Source: Bacteroidales bacterium (GTDB lineage: Bacteria; Bacteroidota; Bacteroidia; Bacteroidales; P3). From it: a stretch of 43,938 nucleotides of DNA. The notes under the pieces were generated by a model that worked only from the letters and a program-made list of their open reading frames with translations, had not been told where the DNA came from and searched no databases. The first letter of the stretch is position 1, and the number at the start of each line of letters is the position of its first letter. Made by a program: the position numbers and the translations under genes. Where the stretch lies: NCBI GenBank assembly GCA_016283745.1, contig JAEENM010000133.1:1-43938 (forward strand), written 5' to 3'. Shown here piece after piece: positions 25,149-32,049 of the stretch.

Positions 25149-25156
25149 CAAAGATA
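25149..25156 (-). promoter_or_regulatory. Minus-strand promoter -7 box
   Basis: TATCTTTG on the minus strand (25156 to 25149), 21 bp before ATG 25127. Confidence 0.7.
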
Positions 25157-25291
25157 CGAATTTTTTCCTGCCCTAATTATGCCCTTTTGCATTTTGGTGA
25201 AAAACAGATAATTCTGAAAGCGATTTTCATAGGGGAAAACGATGATTTTTTTTTGAAATTTTTCGTGTCGTTTGATGTTTTTTTCATACTG

Positions 25292-25324
25292 TTTGGCAAA
25301 ATTCAAAAACTTTTATTATCTTTG
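25292..25324 (+). promoter_or_regulatory. Promoter of the kinase gene
   Basis: TTTG (25292-25295), 21 bp, TATCTTTG (25317-25324), 40 bp before ATG 25365. A long in-frame extension upstream to 25272 would cover this promoter and is rejected. Confidence 0.8.
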
Positions 25325-25364
25325 CAATTATTATTCGGACAATAATCATAGTTTCAATAAAAAC

Positions 25365-26795
25365 ATGGATACCGAACAGCCGTCATCCACATCGGGATAC
25401 ACCAATCCGCTGGATTTCAACGCTATGAACGTCTTTTCCAACCACACGGAGATGGCGTCGAGAGGCTATTGCCATCTTTTAAAGGCGCAACGCTACGGAC
25501 GATGGTTCGCTCTGAAAGCTCTGCAACCGCTATATGCTGAAAATCCGCAATATGCGGCGATGCTCGAAAAGGAGTTCCAATGTGCCATAATGCTGAACCA
25601 CCCCAACATTGCCGCCACCTACGGCATTGAAACCGACGCCGTTGCGGGACGCTGCATAGTGATGGAATACGTGGAAGGCCGCACCCTTGCCGAGTTTATG
25701 AAGGAAAACCCTTCCTCCGCCCGTCGCCGCAAGGTGGCCATGCAGCTGCTCGACGCGATGCAGTACTACCACGCCCTGCAGATTGTCCACCGCGACCTCA
25801 AGCCCTCCAACATCCTCGTCACCCGCAACGGCGACAACGTGAAACTTATCGACTTCGGACTTGCCGATACCGACGACTACGCAATATTTAAAGGTCCCGC
25901 CTACACCCGTGGCTACGCCGCCCCCGAGCAGACCGTCCCCGACGGCGTAATCGGCTGTCGCACCGACATCTACGCTTTCGGGCTTGTGTTGCGACAGCTG
26001 TTTCCCCGCCGCTACGCCGGCATTGTGCGACGTTGCACACAGAACGCCCCCAACCGCCGTTATCCCGACGCGCTGTCGGTACAAAAGGCCATTGTCCGTG
26101 CCGACCGGCTGCGTGTGATACTGCCTGTCGTATTAGGCTTTGCCGCTATTGCCGTTGCAGCCGTATTGCTTTTGCCAAAAACAACCCTCAACAGCACTCC
26201 CGCCACCGAAGCACAAACACCCACCGCCCAAGCAACCGACACACTGCCGCAGTCCGACATTGAACCCACCCTACCATTTCCGGCACAACAAAAGGAATAT
26301 CATCCGGAACAACAGCCAGAACAACAGCCGGAACAAAAGCCTGCGCCATCTCCCGTAAAACCTGCGGCCATAGGCATCTCCATGGACGAGGCGTTGCGAC
26401 TTACCAACCGCATCTGCGACAATATGTACAACGCTTACTGCAACGAGGCGAAAACCAGCACATATAATTGCGTCAGACTGGCAGAACTTTTGGCTACCCA
26501 ATACAGATTCTATATGGAAAAACGTATCTATCAGCAGGTGTTGGCTAAAATGCCCCAGTTGCGCGATGCCAACTCTTTTGAAGTCGAAAAGACATGGCAG
26601 CAGCTTTTCAAAATCAGCAATTCGACCGCCGATAAGATGGAGGCCTTTGCCAATAGCACCAATATGCCCGAATGCGACAAAGCCAGCATTGAAGAAATGG
26701 AAAAAAAATTGCTAGAAGAAATTAAGAAAGAAGGCTACATAGTCATCCGCTACAACCGACAATTCCTAAGCGGGGAACTGTGGGAAGAGAATTAG
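25365..26795 (+). CDS. Transmembrane Hanks-type Ser/Thr protein kinase
   Basis: The protein has 476 residues. The kinase domain spans about 30-250. The ATP lysine is Lys51 in WFALKAL and the alpha-C Glu is probably in LEKEFQCAIML. The catalytic loop is HRDLKPSN (142-149), DFG is at 163-165, and the APE-like motif is YAAPEQ. The glycine-rich loop is degenerate (RGYCHLLKAQRYG). One transmembrane helix follows at about 251-270. After it comes a Pro/Gln/Glu-rich linker with PEQQPEQQPEQKP repeats and a helical extracytoplasmic domain of about 120 residues with three Cys. The likely role is sensing envelope state and phosphorylating cytoplasmic proteins. The large unknown cluster starts 600 bp downstream in the same direction. 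Confidence 0.87.
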   Translation: MDTEQPSSTSGYTNPLDFNAMNVFSNHTEMASRGYCHLLKAQRYGRWFALKALQPLYAENPQYAAMLEKEFQCAIMLNHPNIAATYGIETDAVAGRCIVMEYVEGRTLAEFMKENPSSARRRKVAMQLLDAMQYYHALQIVHRDLKPSNILVTRNGDNVKLIDFGLADTDDYAIFKGPAYTRGYAAPEQTVPDGVIGCRTDIYAFGLVLRQLFPRRYAGIVRRCTQNAPNRRYPDALSVQKAIVRADRLRVILPVVLGFAAIAVAAVLLLPKTTLNSTPATEAQTPTAQATDTLPQSDIEPTLPFPAQQKEYHPEQQPEQQPEQKPAPSPVKPAAIGISMDEALRLTNRICDNMYNAYCNEAKTSTYNCVRLAELLATQYRFYMEKRIYQQVLAKMPQLRDANSFEVEKTWQQLFKISNSTADKMEAFANSTNMPECDKASIEEMEKKLLEEIKKEGYIVIRYNRQFLSGELWEEN

Positions 26796-27394
26796 TAATT
26801 AGTTTGTAGTGTGGAATTTCGAGTTGGTAGTTAGTTCGGAACTCGAAGTGCGGAAGTTATTTAAAATGAACAATTAACAATGGTTTTAGATATTCAGACA
26901 TTCGGGAAATCTGTTAATCCGAAAATCTTCACATCACCATTCCCCATCAATGTTCACAGATTACTTTTCATAAAAAAACTTTTTGCAGTTTAGATTTTTT
27001 TTCGTACATTTGCATCATCTTTCAAAATATACCGAAAATGCAAGCCATTGATACCCAATGTTATACAGAATTGCGCCAAAACAGGCGTAACTTTTTGGCT
27101 GTCAGCATTTTACCCCCCCCCATATTACTCGCTGAATTTCTATAAGTTACACCATTTGCTAACTTTTTTGCCGCATAACCAAAGTTTTGTGTGCGGGAGA
27201 TTTGCATATCCGTGCTTAGGGCAAAAGTGGCGGCTTAGACCTTTGAATAACCTTTTAAAGTTTTTGATTTTAAATTTGTTGCAATTAGGGCAGTATTCGG
27301 ACAAAATTTCTTTGTCTAAATATGGTATTTTTGCAAATGAAAAAACAGCAAGAGAAGAATATTAATAGAATTATTAACTAACAAAAAAAAGATT
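26796..27394. other. Gene-poor spacer with promoter boxes and a C9 tract
   Basis: This 599-bp AT-rich stretch has no convincing gene. A 105-codon frame at 27048-27365 has unlikely composition and no family pattern. It holds an inverted repeat (TTTCGAGTT...AACTCGAAG near 26817-26842), a -7 box TACATTTG (27005-27012), a run of nine C (27113-27121) and a second -7 box TATTTTTG (27326-27333). The second box is 62 bp before the next gene and is the better candidate promoter for the downstream cluster. An ATG at 27038 after the first box opens a short frame that runs into the C tract and stops soon after. Confidence 0.6.
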
Positions 27395-27679
27395 ATGAAA
27401 CTTGACAAAACCAATTGCATAGCGCAAACTGACGATTATGTTAACGTAGGGACTTGCCGGATTGAAGGTCCTGTTGGATATGAAAACATATCAAAAGCCG
27501 AAAAAGCCAGGGTGTTTGAAATTCCAAAAGTATGGAGAGAGAACGGCAAACAATACAAAGTGGTGTATGCACACATTAATGATTACAAGGATAATTCATC
27601 CGAATGGAGCAAAACTGTCGTGAAAGCACCAATAGGGTGCGAAGTAAGTACCTTATATCAAGTGGAATACTATGACTAA
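27395..27679 (+). CDS. Small hypothetical protein, 94 aa, first gene of the TerB/OmpA cluster
   Basis: The protein has 94 residues, soluble, mixed composition with many Tyr and Asn (KLDKTNCIAQTDDYVNVG, VWRENGKQYKVVYAHINDYK). No family recognised and no signal peptide. Its stop overlaps the next ATG by 8 bp (27672-27679), which ties its translation to the 324-aa gene. That overlap and the upstream promoter box are the main support for it being a real gene. Confidence 0.6.
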   Translation: MKLDKTNCIAQTDDYVNVGTCRIEGPVGYENISKAEKARVFEIPKVWRENGKQYKVVYAHINDYKDNSSEWSKTVVKAPIGCEVSTLYQVEYYD

Positions 27680-28646
27680 ATCCATTTTGCAAACCATGCA
27701 GACCATCGTGGAGAAAGAGCTCCTGAAAGGGGCTTCCTCTCTGCAACAGGCGACATACAACGACCAGCGCACACTGATAAAGTCTTTCTTCTCGGGGAAA
27801 GAATATGGTTTAGGCATCGTTACGACACGCCTTGTGGTTATCGACTCGCTATATTCTACTAATGCGGCCTACAGTTATTTTTCGTTTGAGGAAATGGCTG
27901 AGAAAATATGTGCTCTTGGCGGCGAAGACAAGGCTCGCGACTACTTCTACAAGGTGGCTCTGACAGGAAAGGATGAAAAGAAACTTTTTTGTGAAGCATA
28001 CGGCATACAGAAAAATCTTTCTGAGGGCAGCAAGCAAATGTCGCTATTGTCGAAATACGCCTACTATTCGCTCATAGGACACGGCGAAAAGTATCCTTTA
28101 GGGTTCCCGATATACGACAGTCTTGCAAAGGAAGCGTATCCTACTGTGTGCAAAATGCTTGGCATAAAACCTAAACATAGGTTGTCTTCCCTTGAGACTC
28201 CTGAAATTGGCGAATACATAGAGTGTCTGCAACAACTCAGAGAAAGTTTGTTTGGTAAAAGTATAGCACTTTTCAATGGTTTTCAGCAGTACGACATACT
28301 CGATGCCTACCTTTGGCGCATGGGCAAGTTCGAAAGCGGAAACTTTTCTCTGCTGCTTGGCAGGGACGACTATGTAAAATTCGTGCAGAAATTGGACCTT
28401 CAAGCCAAGAGCATAGGCAAAGGTAAGTTTGAGGAAAAAGATCCCGACTACAAAAAACGTATGGTTGACAAATACAAGGGAAATCCTTGCGTGTCGAAAG
28501 ACAACAAGTTCGACTTTGGCAAGGCCGTAGTGATGCTTTGCCTTGAAAAAAAAATGAAACCATTTGCAGGAATTCGCAACGAAGCCTATATGAACGAATT
28601 GCTCAACCATTGGAGAATTTTTCACGAAAAGAAAATTTTAAAATAG
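27672..28646 (+). CDS. Uncharacterised 324-aa protein, possible OGG/HhH-like fold
   Basis: The protein has 324 residues, cytoplasmic, mostly helical. Notable motifs are VIDSLYSTNAAYSYFSFEEMA near residue 55, SKYAYYS...FPIYDSLAKEAYP in the middle, and YDILDAYLWRMGK later. The last two recall proteins with an 8-oxoguanine-glycosylase-like or helix-hairpin-helix fold, where a FPIYDS stretch and a D-x-x-LW segment occur. This is a weak recollection, not a domain call, and no catalytic Lys/Asp pair can be defended. It is coupled to the 94-aa gene and followed after 33 bp by the tandem-domain protein. Confidence 0.7.
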   Translation: MTKSILQTMQTIVEKELLKGASSLQQATYNDQRTLIKSFFSGKEYGLGIVTTRLVVIDSLYSTNAAYSYFSFEEMAEKICALGGEDKARDYFYKVALTGKDEKKLFCEAYGIQKNLSEGSKQMSLLSKYAYYSLIGHGEKYPLGFPIYDSLAKEAYPTVCKMLGIKPKHRLSSLETPEIGEYIECLQQLRESLFGKSIALFNGFQQYDILDAYLWRMGKFESGNFSLLLGRDDYVKFVQKLDLQAKSIGKGKFEEKDPDYKKRMVDKYKGNPCVSKDNKFDFGKAVVMLCLEKKMKPFAGIRNEAYMNELLNHWRIFHEKKILK

Positions 28647-28679
28647 TAATAATAATCGTAACTGTTAAAAACCAAAAAA

Positions 28680-29063
28680 ATGGCAGCAAAATCAGCAATA
28701 TCGGGTGAATACATCATCCAGAAGGAAGACAGCGGAAGCATTGTAGTTTACCGCATTTACGACAACACAAAAGGCGCTCTTCGCGAAGTGGCCGAAGAAA
28801 AGAATTTCCAGTACGATCCCAACTGGACAACACGTCAGTTCGGAAACAAAGTCTGCAAGGAGTTTGGCGATGGCAAAGAGGCCATTGTAGGATGTTATAA
28901 TATCCGTGTACAGGAGAGTGGCAGCATAGAAGTGTTCCGCACCTACGACAACACCAAGGCCGCTTTGCGCGAAATTGCAGGAAATGTCGGTTTTGAGTTC
29001 GATCCCAACTGGAATACCCAGCAATTTGGAAGCAAACTCATTGACTTTGTAAATTCAAAATAA
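28680..29063 (+). CDS. Protein made of two copies of a small unknown domain, 127 aa
   Basis: The protein has 127 residues formed by two homologous halves. Half 1: YIIQKEDSGSIVVYRIYDN, TKGALREVAEE, FQYDPNWTTRQFGNK. Half 2: YNIRVQESGSIEVFRTYDN, TKAALREIAGN, FEFDPNWNTQQFGSK. Each is about 55 residues: two strands, a helix, then a YDPNW-T-QFG signature. No membrane segment. I recall single-domain versions in Bacteroidales but no function. An internal duplication is certain from sequence; a nucleic-acid or peptide-binding role would be a guess. Confidence 0.78.
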   Translation: MAAKSAISGEYIIQKEDSGSIVVYRIYDNTKGALREVAEEKNFQYDPNWTTRQFGNKVCKEFGDGKEAIVGCYNIRVQESGSIEVFRTYDNTKAALREIAGNVGFEFDPNWNTQQFGSKLIDFVNSK

Positions 29064-29101
29064 TCAAGAAACAATTTGAACTTTTAATAAATCAGAAAAC
29101 T

Positions 29102-30022
29102 ATGGTAAACAAAGTACGCGTCTATGGAAAGGCGCAAAACCGCACGGCACTGGGCATTATGCACGCCTACATGGTAATGTACCCGCAGGCGACAATGGAA
29201 GACCTTCAAAAGGCTTTCCCTAACGAATTGAACCCCGACAGCGGGGTTAAGAAGAATTTCGTCAAAGCCGGGGACAAAGGCACCACCGCCAACTGGGACG
29301 GTTTCTTCCAGAAAGATGATGAACTGTTAACAATGGGCGACGGCAGCAAAGTTGCCGTGGTGAAGATGTGGACAAAGCCCAGCTTCGACCGCCTCGTGAG
29401 TCACGCCGCACAGTATGGCATTGAAGTGGCACAATTTGAAGCCGCCGACAAAGGCATAGGCCAGAAAGGCTCCTTCCGCCTCGAATACCTCAACGGCTAT
29501 GTTCCCCCCAAACCCGTGTCGAAGAAAGGCATCCCATGGTGGGTGTGGGCTATCATTGCAGCTGTGGTGATAGGACTTATTATCGCTCTGCTTTGCCGAC
29601 CGAAAGGCGAGAATGGCGTGGTAACTGTTACAGATACGGTTGTTAAAACTGTTGTAGACACTGTGTATGTGCAGCAACTGGAACAGATTGAAGAAAACTA
29701 CAACGCCGCCGAATTCAAGCAGGGAAAAGCAGAACTGAGCGAGGATGCCAAGTTCGTTCTTCACGACCTTGCAAAGCTGATGAACAGCTATCCGGAACTT
29801 AAACTCCGTATCGAAGGCCACACCAGCGCCGAGGGCGACGCCGCCACGAACCAAAAGCTCAGCGAGGACCGCGCACAGGCCGCCGTCACTTTCCTTGTGG
29901 AACACGAAGGTGTTGATGCTAGTCGTCTGGAAGCCGCAGGTTTCGGAAGCAGCAAACTGAAAAACGCCGATGACCCAAAGGCACCCGAAAACCGCCGTAC
30001 CGAATTTGAAATCATTAAATAA
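29102..30022 (+). CDS. Inner-membrane-anchored OmpA-domain protein with novel cytoplasmic N-domain
   Basis: The protein has 306 residues. Residues 1-140 form a cytoplasmic domain with helical NRTALGIMHAYMVMYPQ and DLQKAFPNELNP followed by strands. A single helix at about 146-165 (WWVWAIIAAVVIGLIIALL) has a basic KKG before it, predicting N-in/C-out. A 35-residue linker leads to an OmpA-like peptidoglycan-binding domain (about 200-306) with LRIEGHTSAEGDAATN, LSEDRAQAAVTFL and NRRTEFEI. Peptidoglycan contact residues of the family (Asp after GHTS and the Arg in NRR) are present. It is thus a link between cytoplasm and cell wall and the structural centre of the cluster. Confidence 0.85.
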   Translation: MVNKVRVYGKAQNRTALGIMHAYMVMYPQATMEDLQKAFPNELNPDSGVKKNFVKAGDKGTTANWDGFFQKDDELLTMGDGSKVAVVKMWTKPSFDRLVSHAAQYGIEVAQFEAADKGIGQKGSFRLEYLNGYVPPKPVSKKGIPWWVWAIIAAVVIGLIIALLCRPKGENGVVTVTDTVVKTVVDTVYVQQLEQIEENYNAAEFKQGKAELSEDAKFVLHDLAKLMNSYPELKLRIEGHTSAEGDAATNQKLSEDRAQAAVTFLVEHEGVDASRLEAAGFGSSKLKNADDPKAPENRRTEFEIIK

Positions 30023-30042
30023 TCACAAAATATTTTTTAAAC

Positions 30043-30447
30043 ATGAAAACTGACATTAAAATCTTATCCTCGTTTTTAGCCGCCGCCGTTTGGGCCGATG
30101 GTGAATACGATGAATTTGAGAAAGAATTTGTGGGCGACTTGGCCGAAGAATTGGAACTTCCCAAACTGGCCGAAACCCTCGAGAAAGAAATCAAGGCCAC
30201 TGAAAAGATGAGCGAAGAGGAACTCGCCAACAATCTGGAAGCCGCCGCCAAGAAGGTGGACGCCGGCGAAAAAGAGGGCATCCTTTCACTCTGTCTGCAA
30301 ATGATGTGCGCCGACGCTTTCCTCGCACAGGACGAAGTGGACAACTTCTTTGCCTTTGCCGACATCCTCGGCGTGGACGAAGAGGCCGCCAGCACACTCC
30401 TCGACGAATATGTGGAGGAAGAAGAAGATTTAATCATTGAGCAATAA
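30043..30447 (+). CDS. TerB-like acidic protein
   Basis: The protein has 134 residues, strongly acidic, all-helical. The TerB pattern is visible: AAAVWADGEYDEFEKEFV near the N-terminus and ILSLCLQMMCADAFLAQDE in the second half, with Asp/Glu at metal-binding positions (ADG-x-x-D-x-x-E and AD-x-x-x-x-DE). TerB-family proteins occur in tellurite-resistance and phage-defence or stress clusters and bind Ca2+ or other metals. It is 20 bp after the OmpA gene and 19 bp before a very basic protein, a natural electrostatic partner. Confidence 0.78.
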   Translation: MKTDIKILSSFLAAAVWADGEYDEFEKEFVGDLAEELELPKLAETLEKEIKATEKMSEEELANNLEAAAKKVDAGEKEGILSLCLQMMCADAFLAQDEVDNFFAFADILGVDEEAASTLLDEYVEEEEDLIIEQ

Positions 30448-30466
30448 CCGTAAAACATTACATATT

Positions 30467-30736
30467 ATGGCATTACAGAAAACCCAATCAGGCAAGGTGG
30501 ACAAACGCACCAAAGAATACAAGGAGTTGGTAGAGCGTGCCAAAAAGGCTCGTGCAGCCCAGAAAAAAGCTGCCAAGAAACCGACTGTAAAGAAAAGCAC
30601 CACAGCCGCCAAGCGTCGCGCCGACGGTCGTCTGGACCAGCGTACAAAGGAAGGCAAGGAAGCCGCCGCACGTATGGCAAAGGCCCGCAAGGCTCAGAAG
30701 AGTCTGAAAAACAGAATAAAAAAATTGTTTAAATAA
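30467..30736 (+). CDS. Very basic repeat protein, 89 aa
   Basis: The protein has 89 residues from ATG 30467, and over a third are Lys or Arg. Two related segments are seen, SGKVDKRTKEYKELVERAKKA and DGRLDQRTKEGKEAAARMAKA, joined by an Ala/Lys-rich linker (KKAAKKPTVKKSTTAAKRR) that resembles histone-H1-like tails. No signal peptide. Nucleic-acid binding or pairing with the acidic TerB-like protein is plausible. Co-directional, in the middle of the cluster. Confidence 0.75.
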   Translation: MALQKTQSGKVDKRTKEYKELVERAKKARAAQKKAAKKPTVKKSTTAAKRRADGRLDQRTKEGKEAAARMAKARKAQKSLKNRIKKLFK

Positions 30737-30769
30737 TCCATTTCAATACCAATTTAAAACGTTTTAATT

Positions 30770-31117
30770 ATGGAAATTAAAGTTGATGGACGCCTTTTGG
30801 TGTCAACCCTTTGCAAGAACTTCAAAGACGAGTTCGGTGGCACACTCCGTGTGTACCAAGGTCAGAAACGCCTCACCGGCAGCGAAAAGGTGAGCGAAAT
30901 CGCCAGCAAGACCGGCAGCTACGAATGCCGTGGCAGCAAGACCGTTGGCGGCTTCGAAAAAGACATGATGACCAACTTCGGTCTGAAAGTTCAGGTAGCT
31001 TCCTGCGACGATTTTGTATTGGCCCTCGACGAGATGACCCTGGCCAAACTGCCCGAAATCCCCAAGCAGGCAAAGAAAGCCGATATGGAAGCACTCAAAT
31101 CAAAGTATGCCAAATAA
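30770..31117 (+). CDS. Conserved hypothetical protein, 115 aa
   Basis: The protein has 115 residues beginning MEIKVDGRLLVSTLCKNFKD, then EFGGTLRVYQGQKRL, SYECRGSKTVGGFEKDM and FGLKVQVASCDDFVLALD. A ubiquitin-like or ferredoxin-like alpha/beta pattern is suggested, followed by a basic helical tail (KQAKKADMEALKSKYAK). I recall homologues in Bacteroides genomes annotated only as hypothetical. It lies 33 bp after the basic protein and is followed by a strong hairpin. Confidence 0.72.
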   Translation: MEIKVDGRLLVSTLCKNFKDEFGGTLRVYQGQKRLTGSEKVSEIASKTGSYECRGSKTVGGFEKDMMTNFGLKVQVASCDDFVLALDEMTLAKLPEIPKQAKKADMEALKSKYAK

Positions 31118-31135
31118 TAATGGCTTTAAACTAGT

Positions 31136-31161
31136 TGTGGCGGTGGGTGACTGCCGCCACA
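31136..31161 (+). promoter_or_regulatory. Intercistronic hairpin with GTGA tetraloop
   Basis: TGTGGCGGTGG and CTGCCGCCACA form an 11-pair stem (two G-U in RNA) closed by GTGA, a GNRA-type loop. No T-run follows, so it is not a normal terminator. Processing, mRNA stability or protein binding is more likely. It lies between the 115-aa and the coiled-coil genes. Confidence 0.6.
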
Positions 31162-31183
31162 GCTCTATAAATTAATTACAATT

Positions 31184-31444
31184 ATGAGTTTAGAATACTA
31201 TCGCAAACGCCTTGTCGAACTTCGGGCACAAGTGACCAAAGAGCGTGAGGCGAAGAAAAAAGACAACGAACGTTATGCGGCTTACGTTAAGAACGCCTCG
31301 TCGCCGAGCAGCAAGGCCAGCTACCGTAAGCAGAAAATTGACCACGCCGCCAGCCACGACCGTCGTATCGAAAGTCTGAAGCGCGAGATTGAACGCACCC
31401 AAGAGACAATAAAACGGGAACGTGAAAGAGCCAAAAGAAAGTGA
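31184..31444 (+). CDS. Basic coiled-coil protein, 86 aa
   Basis: The protein has 86 residues, highly charged with long heptad-like helices (YYRKRLVELRAQVTKEREA and IESLKREIERTQETIKRER) separated by a Ser/Ala-rich turn (NASSPSSKASYRKQ), so probably a helical hairpin. No membrane segment. The TGA stop overlaps the next ATG (TGATG at 31442-31446). Confidence 0.72.
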   Translation: MSLEYYRKRLVELRAQVTKEREAKKKDNERYAAYVKNASSPSSKASYRKQKIDHAASHDRRIESLKREIERTQETIKRERERAKRK

Positions 31445-31874
31445 TGCAGAAGTTCAAGCGACAGCTGGCCCTCGTCTTCGACGACAACCTGCGCACAAAA
31501 CAATGGCAGAATATCGCCGACTGGGTCATCATAGGCCTCATCATTGTGAGCACCGTCGAGGTGTTCCTTTCCACCTTCGACCCAATAGCCGAACGCTACG
31601 GCACGACGGCCCGGCAGCCTATTTTTCAACACTTCCAGTCAAAGAAATGCGTGACGCCACCCTCTCGGCCGGACTTGCCGCCGAGATTTCGAACTCTGCC
31701 GGCACATACGTATGCAACCACACCATGTATGAATGCCTTTATCGCATAGAACACAGTGGTTTGAAAACACGGGCAGGATTTGTCCATGTGCCGCAGCTTA
31801 AAGAAAACGGAGCCATTGGGTTGGACAAAATGGTGAAAGCCGTAAATATCGCAATAGAAACAATAAAACAATAA
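31444..31874 (+). pseudogene. Deletion scar: N-terminus of an ion channel joined out of frame to C-terminus of pyrrolidone-carboxylate peptidase
   Basis: From ATG 31444 about 52 residues read as the first transmembrane segment of an ion_transport-type channel (RTKQWQNIADWVIIGLIIV then STVEVFLSTFDPIAERYG). Near 31600 similarity switches to another frame, which from DGPAAYFSTLPVKEMRD to the TAA at 31872-31874 reads as the last 85 residues of pyroglutamyl peptidase, including NSAGTYVCNHTMYECL with the catalytic Cys. Neither gene is complete. The simplest event is a deletion joining two genes. The channel frame runs on to 31749 as non-homologous sequence. Confidence 0.72.
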
Positions 31875-31885
31875 AACAATAAGCC

Positions 31886-32032
31886 ATGTCAATATCAAAA
31901 ACAAGATCTGTACTTTACAAGACAGCAAAAGTGTTGGGCGACATCGACGCCGTAAAGAAAGGCAAAGCAGGAAAACGCGTGAAAAACCGCGTGTTGGGTA
32001 AACTTACCGGCAAACTGCTGAAAAAATTCTAA
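31886..32032 (+). CDS. Very small basic protein, 48 aa
   Basis: The protein has 48 residues from ATG 31886, beginning MSISKTRSVLYKTAKVLGD and continuing with VKKGKAGKRVKNRVLG and a KLLKKF end. It is strongly cationic and amphipathic. I recall near-identical small proteins in other Bacteroidales, where they are called hypothetical, which supports it as a real gene despite its size. It lies 17 bp before the lipoprotein gene. Confidence 0.7.
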   Translation: MSISKTRSVLYKTAKVLGDIDAVKKGKAGKRVKNRVLGKLTGKLLKKF

Positions 32033-32049
32033 CATATAAAAAACTCAAT

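Noticed and set aside
27048-27365. A 105-codon frame before the unknown cluster
   Set aside because: Composition is like translated AT-rich spacer, it crosses the C9 tract, and it contains the TATTTTTG promoter box of the next gene.
31600-31874. A functional pyrrolidone-carboxylate peptidase gene
   Set aside because: Only the last 85 residues or so of about 200 are present, without a start in that frame supported by family sequence.
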